From contig NZ_FZNR01000005.1 in the NCBI RefSeq assembly GCF_900188005.1, positions 62,001-126,000 of the forward strand: a stretch of DNA of 64,000 nucleotides. Reading direction: 5' to 3'. Every line of letters begins with the position of its first letter. Position 1 is the stretch's first letter. Origin of the DNA: Actinoplanes regularis. GTDB taxonomy: Bacteria; Actinomycetota; Actinomycetes; Mycobacteriales; Micromonosporaceae. Below the pieces are notes generated by a model. It was not told the DNA's origin. It saw only the letters and a list, made by a program, of their open reading frames with translations, and did not search any database. The position numbers were made by a program, and so were the translations under genes. Below are positions 36,989 to 46,746 of the stretch, piece by piece.

Positions 36989-37793
36989 GACGGCCGAAGT
37001 CGGCCGGAACCTCGATCGCCTTCGCTTGGAAAGCACTGTCCAACACGTCGCCGTCGATCAGATCATCGAAGTCGTCGTCGGTCGGCCACGAGTCGGAGCT
37101 CTCGCCCTTGAGACTGCGCCCCAGGATGTCTTCCAGAAGCTCGGCAGTCGCCGTCAGCCCGAAATAATGCAGGGCCTCGACGGCGCGCCTGACCCGGAAA
37201 GGTTCGTTGACCTCCAAGGCGAAGGCCAGGCCCCCACCCATCACGGAACCGTGGATGCGCAGCAAGGAAGCAAGGTGCTCGATACCTGGGGGAGTGTCTT
37301 CAGGAACTTCCCCGTCCGCCCCGTAGTCGCAGGCGTCATTCCAGATCACGTCGAGGTCATCCAACATGCTGACATGGGCAAGTACCTGCGAGAGCACGGC
37401 GATCGTCTGACTTGCCCCGGCGGCGTCAGGGTCCTTCGACCGTTCCTGGCGCCACCGGTCGGCGACAGAGTCGAGTGCTTCGAGCGCTGCACTGAATGCC
37501 AGGCCCTGCGCCGGCGTGGGCAGTCGAGCATCGAGGGCGGGATCATTCGCGGCCAACGCTTGGAGACGCTCGTCGAACTGCTCTCCTCCGAGAGAAGTCG
37601 CCGCGACGATCGCGGCAGCGGCGACTACCTGATCCGGAAGGAAGTTACGTCCGACCAACTCGGGCTGGTTCTTCACGGAGTGGAACAGACGTTCCAGCAC
37701 TCCGACACGCCGCTCAGGGGTCTCTTCGGCGAGTTCCTTCAGGAACTCCATGGCCCTATCGCTGGAGAAGGCGCCGGCTCCGAACACTGTCAT
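36984..37793 (-). CDS. DUF4259-like protein with DMP19-like C-terminal part
   Basis: 269 residues. The N-terminus (MTVFGAGAFSSDRAMEFLKE) follows the DUF4259 pattern of short immunity-like proteins, including VVAAAAIVAA near residue 65. The C-terminal ~110 residues (GGLAFALEVNEPFRVRRAVE, ALHYFGLTATAELLEDIL) resemble DMP19/DUF4375. ATG 37793 is preceded by GGAGGAGG at good spacing, better than the in-frame TTG nine bases earlier. It converges on the caspase gene. Both domains recur in polymorphic-toxin immunity settings, but no toxin is adjacent. Confidence 0.65.
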   Translation of the reverse strand: MTVFGAGAFSSDRAMEFLKELAEETPERRVGVLERLFHSVKNQPELVGRNFLPDQVVAAAAIVAATSLGGEQFDERLQALAANDPALDARLPTPAQGLAFSAALEALDSVADRWRQERSKDPDAAGASQTIAVLSQVLAHVSMLDDLDVIWNDACDYGADGEVPEDTPPGIEHLASLLRIHGSVMGGGLAFALEVNEPFRVRRAVEALHYFGLTATAELLEDILGRSLKGESSDSWPTDDDFDDLIDGDVLDSAFQAKAIEVPADFGRQ

Positions 37794-37911
37794 GCCTCGC
37801 AACCTCCTCCCGCAAGACGGTCACCGACGTGAACCTACAAGATCAGACCGATCGGCAACGGCCTTCCCCATCATGCTTGGTACGCTTCGCGCTCCAATAA
37901 GGAGGGACGCC

Positions 37912-38394
37912 GTGGGCATCCTGGACCGGTTCCGCAAGCGCGCTGACCCGACCGACGCGCAGACGGCCGACGCCATGCGCGGTCTCGCGGAAGCTTTCAG
38001 GGGCGGGATGACGGCAGAAGGCGTGCCGTTCGGGTGGGAGTCGACCGAGGCATCACGACTGGACGACATCTGCGACGCCTTCCTCGCGGACAAGCCTCCC
38101 GCCGCCTACCGCCACAGCATGATCATGAGCATGGGGGCGTACCTGGGCGAGTTGCTGGTACGTCACGGCGGCGGTCGCTGGACGTATGACCCCAAGGAGA
38201 ACGCGGCGGTAGTCGAGATGCCGGACGGGATGCGCGCCTACCCCCACAACAAGGTGGCCAAGCGACTCAGCCACGGCCCCGAGCACAATCTCTTCCAGTT
38301 CTACTGGTACGGCCTGACCAAGGAGACGCCTCCGGGCACGAACGTCAGGACAGAGCCTGGGGAGTCACCCGCAGGGCCGTCCACGAGCCATTAG
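37912..38394 (+). CDS. Conserved hypothetical protein (DUF3806-like?)
   Basis: 160 residues from GTG 37912, five bases after GGAGGG. Begins MGILDRFRKRADP; the centre YLGELLVRHGGGRWTYDPKE and YPHNKVAKRLSHGPEHNLFQ is the most family-like part and may be DUF3806-like. Cytoplasmic, acidic. Function unknown. Confidence 0.65.
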   Translation: MGILDRFRKRADPTDAQTADAMRGLAEAFRGGMTAEGVPFGWESTEASRLDDICDAFLADKPPAAYRHSMIMSMGAYLGELLVRHGGGRWTYDPKENAAVVEMPDGMRAYPHNKVAKRLSHGPEHNLFQFYWYGLTKETPPGTNVRTEPGESPAGPSTSH

Positions 38395-38446
38395 CCGACC
38401 AGTCGGTGCGTTCTTTCAAACCGGATGCTTGGTCGTACGTCCGGGG

Positions 38447-39412
38447 CTATCCGTCGACTGACCTGCGGGTCGCCACGACATATCCGGCGGTGGTCACGCC
38501 GACGGCCACGCCCCAGCTTAGGAAGACCAGCAGCGTGGCGACCGTCGCCCAGCCCTCACGGACCTGCGCCCAGCTCTGCTCCCCGTCCAGCACCTGCCCG
38601 GCGAACACCCCGAAACTCAGCACTCCGTAGGTCACCAGCGTGATCGCCACGGTCCCGGCGGGCAGCACCGCCAGCAGCCGCGGAACCCGCCGGCCGCCCA
38701 GCCCCGGCACCCACCGCGGGAACCGCTGCCCCCACCGCTGCACCAGCCCGAGTACGAGCAGCCCGGCCAGGGGCGGCACCACGGTGATCGCCACCCCGGT
38801 CGCCGTCGACAGGTCCCCGTCGGCGCCGCGCAGCTTCTGCTCGGAGATCCCGAACGGCACCCCGAGCACCCACAGCCCGTGCGGCACGGCCCAGCCCACG
38901 ATCGGCAGCGCCACCGCCACGTGGGCCCAGCGTCGCGCCCACCCCGGCGCCGGCCGGAACTCGGTCGGCGCCGGTCCGCGCGGTGGCCCCACCGCGTTCG
39001 CCAGCCCGGCGAAGGCGATGCCGCCGGCCAGCAACGCGACCCGGCCACCGATATCCCGCCAGTCGGTGGGATGCCCCGCGACTCCGGCCGGAATCTCGAA
39101 GAGCAGATGCAGCGGAAAAGCCAGGACCAGCAGAATCGCGGCCGCGACCCAGGTGACGGCGGCTTTCCACCGATCCGCGTACGCGATGAGCACCGCAAGG
39201 GCGACACAGAAGCCGAGCGCGCCCCACCCGGCCCCGAACGGCACCGTGGCAACCTGGTCGGCGCCACACCCGCCGGCCGGATGATCTCCGAGGTCGGTCC
39301 GGTCGCAGGCGGTGTACCCCCAGCGACCACCGGCGATCCAGGACAGCCGGAGCACCACCTCACCGACGACGAACACCCCGCAGGCGACCGCAGAAACACG
39401 ACGTAACGACAT
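38447..39412 (-). CDS. Polytopic membrane protein
   Basis: 321 residues with about eight to nine membrane helices and a short basic C-terminus (ATRRSVDG). The first extracytoplasmic loop holds two Cys (TACDRTDL, GGCGADQ). No family recognised. ATG start at 39412. It stands 141 bases after the diguanylate cyclase gene, beyond a strong hairpin. Confidence 0.7.
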   Translation of the reverse strand: MSLRRVSAVACGVFVVGEVVLRLSWIAGGRWGYTACDRTDLGDHPAGGCGADQVATVPFGAGWGALGFCVALAVLIAYADRWKAAVTWVAAAILLVLAFPLHLLFEIPAGVAGHPTDWRDIGGRVALLAGGIAFAGLANAVGPPRGPAPTEFRPAPGWARRWAHVAVALPIVGWAVPHGLWVLGVPFGISEQKLRGADGDLSTATGVAITVVPPLAGLLVLGLVQRWGQRFPRWVPGLGGRRVPRLLAVLPAGTVAITLVTYGVLSFGVFAGQVLDGEQSWAQVREGWATVATLLVFLSWGVAVGVTTAGYVVATRRSVDG

Positions 39413-39434
39413 GCGCCGATCCTGTGACGTGCCC

Positions 39435-39473
39435 GCTGGGAACCGGCTGAGCCGTCCTCAGCCGATTCCCAGC
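39435..39473 (-). terminator. Hairpin after the diguanylate cyclase gene
   Basis: 17-bp stem with one mismatch (39435-39451 with 39457-39473) and a CCGTC loop, about 80 bases past the cyclase stop. Confidence 0.65.
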
Positions 39474-39553
39474 GTCGACTGGTTGTGCGCGTCGCAGCAG
39501 TTCTGCCCCGGCCGCCGGCGTGCGCAGGCAGGCGGTCACGGTCAGCCGGTGAT

Positions 39554-41041
39554 CTATGGACGTACGGCCAGGTCGTGTCGCCCGCCGACTGGCTCGAGGT
39601 CGGGCGCGGCCGGCGCCGAAGGGCCGGTTCCGGCCAGTACCCAGCGCCCACGCCCGAGCCGCTTGGCCTGATACATCGCCTCGTCGGCGGCGCGCAGTGC
39701 CCCCGTCGAGCCCCCGGCCCCTCCGTCGTGCATCGCGATGCCCACGCTCGCGCCGACCACCAGGCGTTCCCCGGCGAACGGCACCGGCGGCGCCACGGCG
39801 CGCAGGATCCGCTCGGCGAGATCGGTTCCTTCGGCCATGGACGCGCCAGGGCAGGCGACCACGAACTCGTCGCCGCCGATCCGCGCGACGAGATCGTCCG
39901 CCCGGACCGCGGTCGAGATTCGTGCCGCGATCGCGGTCAGCACGGCGTCTCCGGCTTCGTGCCCGTGCAGGTCGTTGACCGCCTTGAAGCCGTCCAGATC
40001 GAGATAGAGCAGTACGGCGGGTCCACCGCTGCCGAGGATCTCACCGAGGACCGTACGATTCGCCAGCCCGGTCAACGGGTCGAGCCGAGCCTGGACGGCC
40101 AGTTGTGCCCGGCCGCGTTCCTGCTCCCGTACGGCGATCATGAACCGGATCAGTACCAGGGCCGAGCACACGGCGGTGGCGACCAGTACGGCGATTCGTT
40201 CGCCGGTGTGCAGATCGGTCCGTACGGTGCCCAGAACCGGAGCGGTGAGCAGGGCGACGCCGAGAAAGACCAGCCGCGCGGGGTGCATCCGGCTCAACTG
40301 GGCGCCGGCCACCGTCAGCTCCCCCCGGTCGGGATGCAGGACGACGGCGGCCATCAGCACGAGTCCCACCACCGCCAGGTTGGAGACCAGGCCCACCCAC
40401 TCGTCCGCACCCACACTCGGCAGGAGGTTGAAGGCGACGTTCGCTGTCAAGCCCAGGCCGGCCGAGGCCAGTTGCAGAAGAACCGGCGCCCCACGGCGCC
40501 CCGGTGTGAACAGCAGAACCAGGACGGCGGCCAGCAAGAGCACGTCGCATATCGGATAGGCGGCCGGAACGATCGTCTCGAGCAGGGTCGTTCCCCCATC
40601 GGCGAACAGCGGTTCGATGAAGAAGAGGTACGAGCCCAGGGCCGCCGCGGTCGTCATGGTCAGCGCGTCCAGGGTCACCGCGCTCAGCTGGCCGGCTCCT
40701 CGCCGGCGGGCCATCATCGCCATGGCGGTGATCTGCGGCGCGTACGAAATCAGCCACAGCACGTCGGCGAGCCCGACCACCGGGACCTCACCGAAGTAGT
40801 GCTGCCACGCCTGGACGCAGTCACCGGCGACGGTCAGGTTCAGCGTCAGTGCGAGCAGACCCCACACCTGCCGGGCGTTGTCCCGGCGCGGGCGCAGCGC
40901 AGCCCACCACGCCACCCCACAGAGCGGTACGACGAACGCGAAGTACAGCAAGTGACCGGAGACCGGACCGAGGACGAACGCCCGCACCAGGAACACGACG
41001 ACGCTCAGCAGGATGAGGGCCCATACGCCGCGCCTGGTCAT
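39554..41041 (-). CDS. Membrane-bound diguanylate cyclase (GGDEF)
   Basis: 495 residues. About ten hydrophobic helices (residues 1-300) form a membrane sensor with no recognised domain. The GGDEF domain follows: DPLTGLANRTVLGEIL, YLDLDGFKAVND and the intact active-site motif RIGGDEFVVA near residue 387, so c-di-GMP synthesis from GTP is expected. No EAL domain. ATG 41041 is chosen because the open frame further upstream has no coding character. Monocistronic, between the TetR gene and a hairpin. Confidence 0.88.
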   Translation of the reverse strand: MTRRGVWALILLSVVVFLVRAFVLGPVSGHLLYFAFVVPLCGVAWWAALRPRRDNARQVWGLLALTLNLTVAGDCVQAWQHYFGEVPVVGLADVLWLISYAPQITAMAMMARRRGAGQLSAVTLDALTMTTAAALGSYLFFIEPLFADGGTTLLETIVPAAYPICDVLLLAAVLVLLFTPGRRGAPVLLQLASAGLGLTANVAFNLLPSVGADEWVGLVSNLAVVGLVLMAAVVLHPDRGELTVAGAQLSRMHPARLVFLGVALLTAPVLGTVRTDLHTGERIAVLVATAVCSALVLIRFMIAVREQERGRAQLAVQARLDPLTGLANRTVLGEILGSGGPAVLLYLDLDGFKAVNDLHGHEAGDAVLTAIAARISTAVRADDLVARIGGDEFVVACPGASMAEGTDLAERILRAVAPPVPFAGERLVVGASVGIAMHDGGAGGSTGALRAADEAMYQAKRLGRGRWVLAGTGPSAPAAPDLEPVGGRHDLAVRP

Positions 41042-41196
41042 GCCGGTTCCTGTCGGCACCCGGGGTCCGCGGTTGAGCCGAATGGTCGCCCTCGAGGCGG
41101 AGAGCTCGCCAAGAGCCTGGAACACGTGCCTGCAGCCTGTAGTCCGACCTGTCCTGCGGTGACGCCGGGGGACCGCCTGACACGGCGCCCCGGGCG

Positions 41197-41820
41197 TCAC
41201 GGCCTGGTGCTACTGAGCCCCGCCACGTAGAGCCGGGCGAGCTCGGTCAGCATCCGGCGTGGCTCGACTCCCTGCTCATCGGCGAGACGGTCACCCATGC
41301 CGTAGACCCGTTGGGCGAGGCCCAGGTAGGCGTTGGTCAGGGTGGAGGCGGTCAGTTCGGGTGACGAGGTCAGGGTCAGGGTGCCGTCGCGCTCGCCGTC
41401 GCGGAGGATCTCCACGATCGGCCTGAGCAGGTCACGGACGGTGGCCCGGAACTGCACGCCGAGGTCGGTGTCGTCGTCGCCCGCCGGTTGGGCGTCGAAC
41501 ACGCGGGTGAACCGGACTTCGTCGGCGATGTCGTCCATGAGCTGCTCGATGTCGGCGAGCGCGGCGCGGAGACGGTCGGCGCCGGTGCCTTGCCAATCGG
41601 CGCTGCGCTGGTCCAGCATGCGCGCCCATCCTTGCAGGACGTTGACCTCGACGGCGAGGGCGACCTGCTCGCGAGTGGCGAAGTAGCGGTAGACGGTGCG
41701 CCGGGTGACGTTGCACCGGTCGGCGATGTCGTCGATCGTGACGTGTTCGACGCCGCGATCGAGGAAGAGCTCATGCGCGGCCGCGATCAGCGCTTCGCGC
41801 CTTCTCTCTCGTACGCCCAC
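41197..41820 (-). CDS. TetR-family transcriptional regulator
   Basis: 207 residues. N-terminal TetR helix-turn-helix (ALIAAAHELFLDRGVEHVTI, DDIADRCNVTRRTVYRYFAT) with a helical ligand-binding domain. It lies downstream of, and in the same direction as, the GPH transporter gene (gap 166 bases). The palindrome at 43368-43377 is a candidate target. Confidence 0.88.
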   Translation of the reverse strand: MGVRERRREALIAAAHELFLDRGVEHVTIDDIADRCNVTRRTVYRYFATREQVALAVEVNVLQGWARMLDQRSADWQGTGADRLRAALADIEQLMDDIADEVRFTRVFDAQPAGDDDTDLGVQFRATVRDLLRPIVEILRDGERDGTLTLTSSPELTASTLTNAYLGLAQRVYGMGDRLADEQGVEPRRMLTELARLYVAGLSSTRP

Positions 41821-41986
41821 GGCTCAGCCGACCACCCGTCCGCTGCCGCGCCTCGACGACATGGTGCGCTTCAGGGCGCGTTGCACTGGGTCCTCCCACC
41901 TGATGGCGACGTCGGCGCCGACTCGGCAGTACTCTACGAGCCCGGCGGCGCCGACCCGGGGTAGCCCGCACGCCGCATCGGGCCGG

Positions 41987-43324
41987 TCACCCGACGGACT
42001 GTTCCTCCAGCTCACGAACCAGCTCTGCGTGGCGCTGTTCGTCCAGTCGATACCAGATCAGCGGGATCGCGGCGAGGGCGCCGATCACCCCGGGAACGAT
42101 CGTCATCGTCGCGTGCAGGCCGTCGAGCGTCGTGGTGCTCTGTCGCGCTCCGGCCACGTACCCGAAGGCGGCCAGTAGCGCGAGGCCCAGCGACGCGCCC
42201 AGCGCCGAGGCGACCTTGGTCTTGAAGATGTTGCTGGAGAAGACCAGCCCTTCCGTACGGCGGCCGGTCCGCCAGTGGCCGAACTCCACGGTGTCGGCGA
42301 GCATCGACAGCAGCGTGATGTTGGTGACGCCGTAGCCGATTCCGGTCACCGCGATCCAGGCCATCATCGGCGGGAGCGACTGGTACCCGGTGAGCCAGGA
42401 GCCGACCGCCGTGATCGTGGTGACGGCGAGCCCGGCCAGGGCGGCCTGACGTTTGCCCCAGAGCCGTGCGGCGACCGGGCTCAGCAGCGAACCGGCGATC
42501 GTGGTGACGGCGAAGACGCCGACGAACACCGGCACCAGAGCCTCGGCGTCGAAGTTGTACCGCAGGTAGTAGGCCGGGATGATGCTGCGTACGGTGAAGG
42601 CGATCTCGGTCATCAGCATGGCGGCCAGCAGCAGTTGCAGCGGCCTGTTGCGCAGGAACAGGCGCAGCATCTCCACCGCCTCGTACCGCGGCGACGGTAC
42701 GTAGTCCTCGCGTTCACGCACCCGGGCGAAGGTGATCCAGGTCAGCGCGACGGCCGTCAGCGCGTAGAGGACCGCGACGTTGCGCCACCCCTGTTGCGCG
42801 CCGGCGCCGAAGGAGAGCGCGGTGACCAGCGGCAGCGTCACGATGTTCACGCCGATGAAGCCGATGCTGGCCAGCGTGCGGGGGACCATCACGAGCGACG
42901 TTCGCTCCCGGGTGTCGAGCGTGAGCGCCGCCGACATCGACCAGTACGGCACGTCCATCGCCGAGAACGAGATACCCCACAGCAGGTACGTCACATACGC
43001 CAGCACGAGGGTCGTCGAGTGGTCCAGCCGCGGGACCGAGAACGCGATCACCGTGAGAAGCGCCAGTACCGGCGGCGTGAACAGCAGGTACGGCCGGAAC
43101 CGGCCCCACCGCGACGTCGTGCGGTCCACGAGCATGCCCATGATCGGGTCGAACAGGGCGTCGACCACCCGTACGACGAGGAACAGCATTGCCGCCGCCG
43201 CGGCGGCGATGCCGAGCACGTCGGTGTAGAAGAGCGCGAGATACGTCGCGACGAAGCCGTACAGGATGTTGTTGCCCAGGCTTCCCCACCCGTAGGCGAG
43301 CTTGGTCCGCCAGCTCACTGTCAC
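41987..43324 (-). CDS. GPH-family (MelB-type) sugar:cation symporter
   Basis: 445 residues, about twelve helices. Begins WRTKLAYGWGSLGNN, typical of glycoside-pentoside-hexuronide symporters, with DPIMGMLVDRTTSRWGRFRP between helices 2 and 3 and FGHWRTGRRTEG in the late cytoplasmic loop. Start GTG 43324 follows GGAGG by five bases. The substrate could be a glycoside or oligosaccharide; no glycosidase is adjacent. Confidence 0.88.
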   Translation of the reverse strand: MTVSWRTKLAYGWGSLGNNILYGFVATYLALFYTDVLGIAAAAAAMLFLVVRVVDALFDPIMGMLVDRTTSRWGRFRPYLLFTPPVLALLTVIAFSVPRLDHSTTLVLAYVTYLLWGISFSAMDVPYWSMSAALTLDTRERTSLVMVPRTLASIGFIGVNIVTLPLVTALSFGAGAQQGWRNVAVLYALTAVALTWITFARVREREDYVPSPRYEAVEMLRLFLRNRPLQLLLAAMLMTEIAFTVRSIIPAYYLRYNFDAEALVPVFVGVFAVTTIAGSLLSPVAARLWGKRQAALAGLAVTTITAVGSWLTGYQSLPPMMAWIAVTGIGYGVTNITLLSMLADTVEFGHWRTGRRTEGLVFSSNIFKTKVASALGASLGLALLAAFGYVAGARQSTTTLDGLHATMTIVPGVIGALAAIPLIWYRLDEQRHAELVRELEEQSVG

Positions 43325-43367
43325 GATCGCCTCCGCTATGACTGTCACGCAGCGGCCAGAAAAATAA

Positions 43368-43377
43368 CACACGTGTG
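43368..43377. promoter_or_regulatory. Operator candidate CACACGTGTG
   Basis: Perfect 10-bp palindrome inside TAACACACGTGTGACA, 44 bases upstream of the transporter start. Size and position suit a TetR dimer. Confidence 0.4.
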
Positions 43378-43387
43378 ACATTTTCCG

Positions 43388-43741
43388 GAGCCCGAGTTTC
43401 GGCGCCTCGCACGCCTCACCGGTGAGTGCCCGTCCACCTATGCCGAGCGGGCACAACAGGTGCTCGCGGCGCTCGTGGTCGTGGCCGCCACCGGCGACAC
43501 CGCCGAGGTCCTGCCCAGCTTGCGCGCGCTGCTCGTCCGCGACTTCTACGGCGTCGCCGACACCGCGGAACTGCTCGCCGATCTCGCCGGCCCCGACCAC
43601 GAACTACTGCACCGCATCGACTTGCTGCTCGACGGCGACCGCATCATCCGGGGTGGGCTGGCCGTCGACTTCATCTGGATCGACGAGGCGATCAGCGTCC
43701 GCCTGGCAGCGGTACGCGACCGCCTCCGGGCGCACACCTGA
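43388..43741 (+). pseudogene. Headless hypothetical gene
   Basis: The frame opens right after a TGA at 43376 and reads EPEFRRLARLTGECPSTYAE, then LAALVVVAATGDTAEVL, and finishes with DRLRAHT. It has coding character from its first codon but no start codon until GTG 43460, which would cut the apparent domain. This suggests a gene that lost its 5' end. A short real gene from 43460 (93 residues) cannot be excluded. Family unknown. Confidence 0.45.
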
Positions 43742-43836
43742 TTCTGACGGTCTCCGCTGGGTTCTGGCCCACATTTAGGGAGCCGAGGCGGCCCCGTCGA
43801 GGCCTGCTCTTGTCCACTGTGTAGCTTCTCGGGGTC

Positions 43837-43983
43837 GTGGATCTTGACCTGACGGTGCTTCTGCCTCATCTCAGCGAGGTCGAGCTCGAGCAGGTCGAGG
43901 TCACCGAGGACAGGGTGGTGATCCACTTCACCTGCTGCCGGCGAAGCGGGCCGCGCCCGGTGGCGAGCGACGTTGTGACTTGA
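43837..43983 (+). pseudogene. ISL3-type transposase N-terminal remnant
   Basis: 48 codons from GTG 43837: VDLDLTVLLPHLSEVELEQV, then VTEDRVVIHF and TCCRRSG, the beginning of ISL3 transposases ahead of their zinc-binding Cys cluster. A TGA ends the frame at 43981-43983; the rest of the transposase is absent. Confidence 0.5.
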
Positions 43984-44593
43984 TGGATCAACGCCAAGGG
44001 CAACAAAACCTGCGATGACTACGCTGAGCTACGGGTTGGAGAAGTTCCTGGCGCGCGACTCGCGGCAGATGCGGTTACTCCTTCGAAGAGCCGGCATAGC
44101 GCTGCACACGGACAGTTGATCACGCGCCCATGCTGCCAACGCCGGCGGCTTCAACCGACCCCACTGGCGACCGCGATTCGACATCCGGACATGCCGTGAT
44201 TCGCTCATTACGGAGCAATCGTGACCATTCGTGTCGACGCCACCGGCACAGCTCGTCCCACCGCGCGCGAGGAACCGCAAGGCAGCAAAGCCATACGCCG
44301 CCACTTGGCGCCCCGCGGGTTGGTGAGGATCCGCATCCATCGAAATCGTCCAGTCTTCAGCACAGATCTGACCCCAAGGGTTTCGAAGTCTTCGTCGGTA
44401 CGGGACAGGGCGCGGGTTCGAGGAACGGGACACCACAGTCCCGGCCGAGCTGCAAAATGAAATAACCGGCAAGGAGTCCACCAAAACGGACCGTTCGCTC
44501 GACGACAGCACGGTATCGGCTTGACGAACGGGCGCGCTGCCTGCCCTGTTGCCGACTCGGGCCAATCGCGCACAAACCACTTCAGGAGTCGCA
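43984..44593. other. Accessory interval without an intact gene
   Basis: 610 bases. One short open stretch (44015-44119, MTTLSYGLEKFLARDSRQ, then RLLLRRAGIALHTDS) could be a transposon remnant or a 34-residue peptide. Codon composition elsewhere is not gene-like. The last bases carry the AGGAG of the MIP gene. Confidence 0.4.
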
Positions 44594-45382
44594 ATGCGTC
44601 GCTATGCTGCCGAGGCCATCGGCACGTTCTTCCTGATGTTCGTCATCACCACCACTGGCCTGCTCGCCACCGGTGCCGCACCGTTCGCCATCGCGGCCGT
44701 GTTGGCGGTCATGGTCTACGCGGGTGGGCACCTCTCAGGCGCGCACTACAACCCGGCAGTCACGATCGCCGTGGCCGTACGCAATCGGCTCCCCTGGCGC
44801 AACGTCCCGGCCTACTGGACCGCCCAGATCCTCGGAGCCCTTGGTGGTGCCGTCGTCGCCCGGTATATCGTCGTCGACCACGCCGCCGCGCCGGCGTTCA
44901 CCGCGAGCGGCAGGGCACTCTCCGCGGCCGCCACGGCGGAACTCCTGCTGACCTTCGCCCTCGCCTACGTGGTGCTGAACGTGGCTACCAGCAAAGAAAC
45001 GTCGGGCAACTCGTTCTACGGCCTCGCCATCGGGGGCACGGTCCTAGCCGGCGCGTTGGCGGTCGGCGGCGTCTCCGGTGGCGCATTCAACCCGGCCGTC
45101 ACCGTCGGTGCCGCCACCGCCGGCCTGCTGAATTGGGGCCTGGTGGCGCTCTACCTCGCCGTCCAACTCGCCGCAGGCGCCCTCGCCGGACTGGTGTTCC
45201 GGGCACTGAACCCGGACGACATCGCCGAGGTCGTGGCCCCGGAAACGGACCTGGAAACACAGCTGGCCGACATAACCACCGGCCTCGAGTCGCTCACCAT
45301 GGCCTTTCAGGGGCTGCCAGAACGGCGAGCCGACAGCCCCCGCGGCCCTGTATTCCCAGAACTGTCGCACGGCGATCGCTGA
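44594..45382 (+). CDS. MIP-family channel (aquaporin-like) with atypical second NPA motif
   Basis: 262 residues, six helices. Both half-helix motifs are present: GAHYNPAVT (NPA 53-55) and GAFNPAVT (NPA 166-168). The second is followed by Val, where nearly all aquaporins and glycerol facilitators carry the selectivity-filter Arg (NPAR). A hydrophilic C-terminal tail of ~50 residues follows. ATG 44594 has AGGAG five bases upstream. The substrate may differ from water or glycerol. It lies alone among transposon remains. Confidence 0.85.
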   Translation: MRRYAAEAIGTFFLMFVITTTGLLATGAAPFAIAAVLAVMVYAGGHLSGAHYNPAVTIAVAVRNRLPWRNVPAYWTAQILGALGGAVVARYIVVDHAAAPAFTASGRALSAAATAELLLTFALAYVVLNVATSKETSGNSFYGLAIGGTVLAGALAVGGVSGGAFNPAVTVGAATAGLLNWGLVALYLAVQLAAGALAGLVFRALNPDDIAEVVAPETDLETQLADITTGLESLTMAFQGLPERRADSPRGPVFPELSHGDR

Positions 45383-46010
45383 CACCACGTGACACCAGCG
45401 CAGGCCGCGGTCGACGCGCCGGACGATGCTTCACCACCCGGCTCTGCCGGGCGCGGTGCGCACCGCGCCCGGCCCATATCCACACCAAATTTGAGCCGGT
45501 GCCGGGGTTAAAGGACGTAAAACGCCGGTTCCTCGCGTAGTCCTCTCCAGTTCGCCCACCGAACCCGCATCATCTGGCAGTACTGACACGTCCCGGTTTT
45601 GTCAGGGCTGCTGCGCCCTCCCAGGCAAAGCCCTGGACCAGGCTGCCCTCAGCTCCTGCCCACCTGCTGCGACAGGCGAACGGCGAAGGTCTCTCACCCT
45701 CCACTCGAATCACGGCGTAAGCATTACTTTCGGCATGTCCAGACGCCAGCAGCACGGCCGGAGTGTTACCCAGGGTAAATCCGAGACGCCCTTGACCTGC
45801 GCGGCAGGGCATCTCGACGGACAGAGTTCACTGGCAAGAACCCCACGTCGCCCGCTCTTCATTGGCGCGGACACACTTCGTTGGCAAAGAACAAAAGTGT
45901 TGATCAGGGTGCGGGTTCGGCGGTTTGGTTCTGACGCTCTCCCGTGGCCCCACCCGGACGGTTTAGGTTCGAGCGGTCGTCGCAACACCTGACCCCGTTC
46001 AGGAGTTGCC
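45383..46010. other. Non-coding interval before the IS30 remnant
   Basis: 628 bases with no supported gene. Its right end holds the IS30-type end repeat at 45927-45988; the rest shows no feature I can name. Confidence 0.5.
45927..45988 (+). repeat. IS30-associated end repeat, left copy
   Basis: 62 bases from GGTTCTGACGCT to TCGCAACAC, directly upstream of the IS30-type transposase remnant. The reverse complement recurs at 50049-50108 (52 of 60 aligned bases, one 2-base gap) and in part at 48170-48199. Confidence 0.6.
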
Positions 46011-46547
46011 GTGCCAAAGCCCCGGCGTCCGCGTAAGCCACCAGGTGCCGGTCCGGAGCAAGCGAAACGTGATCACTACCTTCGCCTCATGGCGCAGGGC
46101 ATGAACAACTCGGCGGCCTGCCGGGAGGTCGGGATCAACCGTCGCACCGGCACCCGCTGGCGATACGGCCGGACCATCAACAGCGCGGACGGCGAGCCCA
46201 GGATCTACCCGCCGATCGCTGCACCGAAGCGGGCCGTCTCGACCCGCTACCTGTTCGAGGACGAGCGCATCACCATCGCCGATGAGCGCCGGGCCGGCAG
46301 CTCAATCCGGGCCATCGCCGCGCTGCTGGACCGAGCGCCATCCACAATCAGCCGGGAGATCAATTGCAACAACGAAAACACCAGCGGCCTGCTCCGCCAA
46401 GACTTCCCGAAGAGCAGCGACCTCAGCGTGCACACCGCCGAGGACCTGGCCGCGGTGGCCGCCGAACTCAACAACCGTCCGCACAAGATCCTCGGTTGGG
46501 ACACCCCTGCCTAACGGTTCACCCGATTGCTCGCCGGAGCCTCATGA
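46011..46547 (+). pseudogene. IS30-family transposase, internally deleted and nonsense-mutated
   Basis: The frame starts GTG 46011 (MPKPRRPRKPPGAGPEQAKR) and has the IS30 N-terminal helix-turn-helix (GMNNSAACREVGINRRTGTR, SSIRAIAALLDRAPSTISRE). After NENTSGLL it jumps straight to the C-terminal part of the DDE domain (QDFPKSSDLSVHTAEDLAAV, LNNRPHKILGWDTPA), so most of the catalytic core is missing. WDTPA is followed by TAA where a Glu codon is expected; the natural ending (RFTRLLAGAS, stop at 46545-46547) continues in frame. Inactive. Confidence 0.8.
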
Positions 46548-46746
46548 TCACATTTACTGATCCGATGAGCGGACACTCGATTATGCTGCTGGTTCCTGTG
46601 ATGTCCTGGGCCATGGAAGCTGAGGACGCCCGACGGATCGTCGCGATCCCGTTGGGGCAGGCTATTGGAATCGCACGTGTCCTGGAGAGCGCCGTGATCT
46701 CGCTGGATCGGATCGGCTGCCGTCCACAGGGCACGGATGACCTAGG

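Noticed and set aside
43742-43836. TTCTGACGGTCTCC near 43742 as another IS30-type end
   Set aside because: Only about a dozen bases resemble the end repeat, and the rest does not align.
44029-44580. 183-codon open frame on the - strand
   Set aside because: Ser/Arg-rich, no ribosome site, no family-like motif; lies in decayed DNA.
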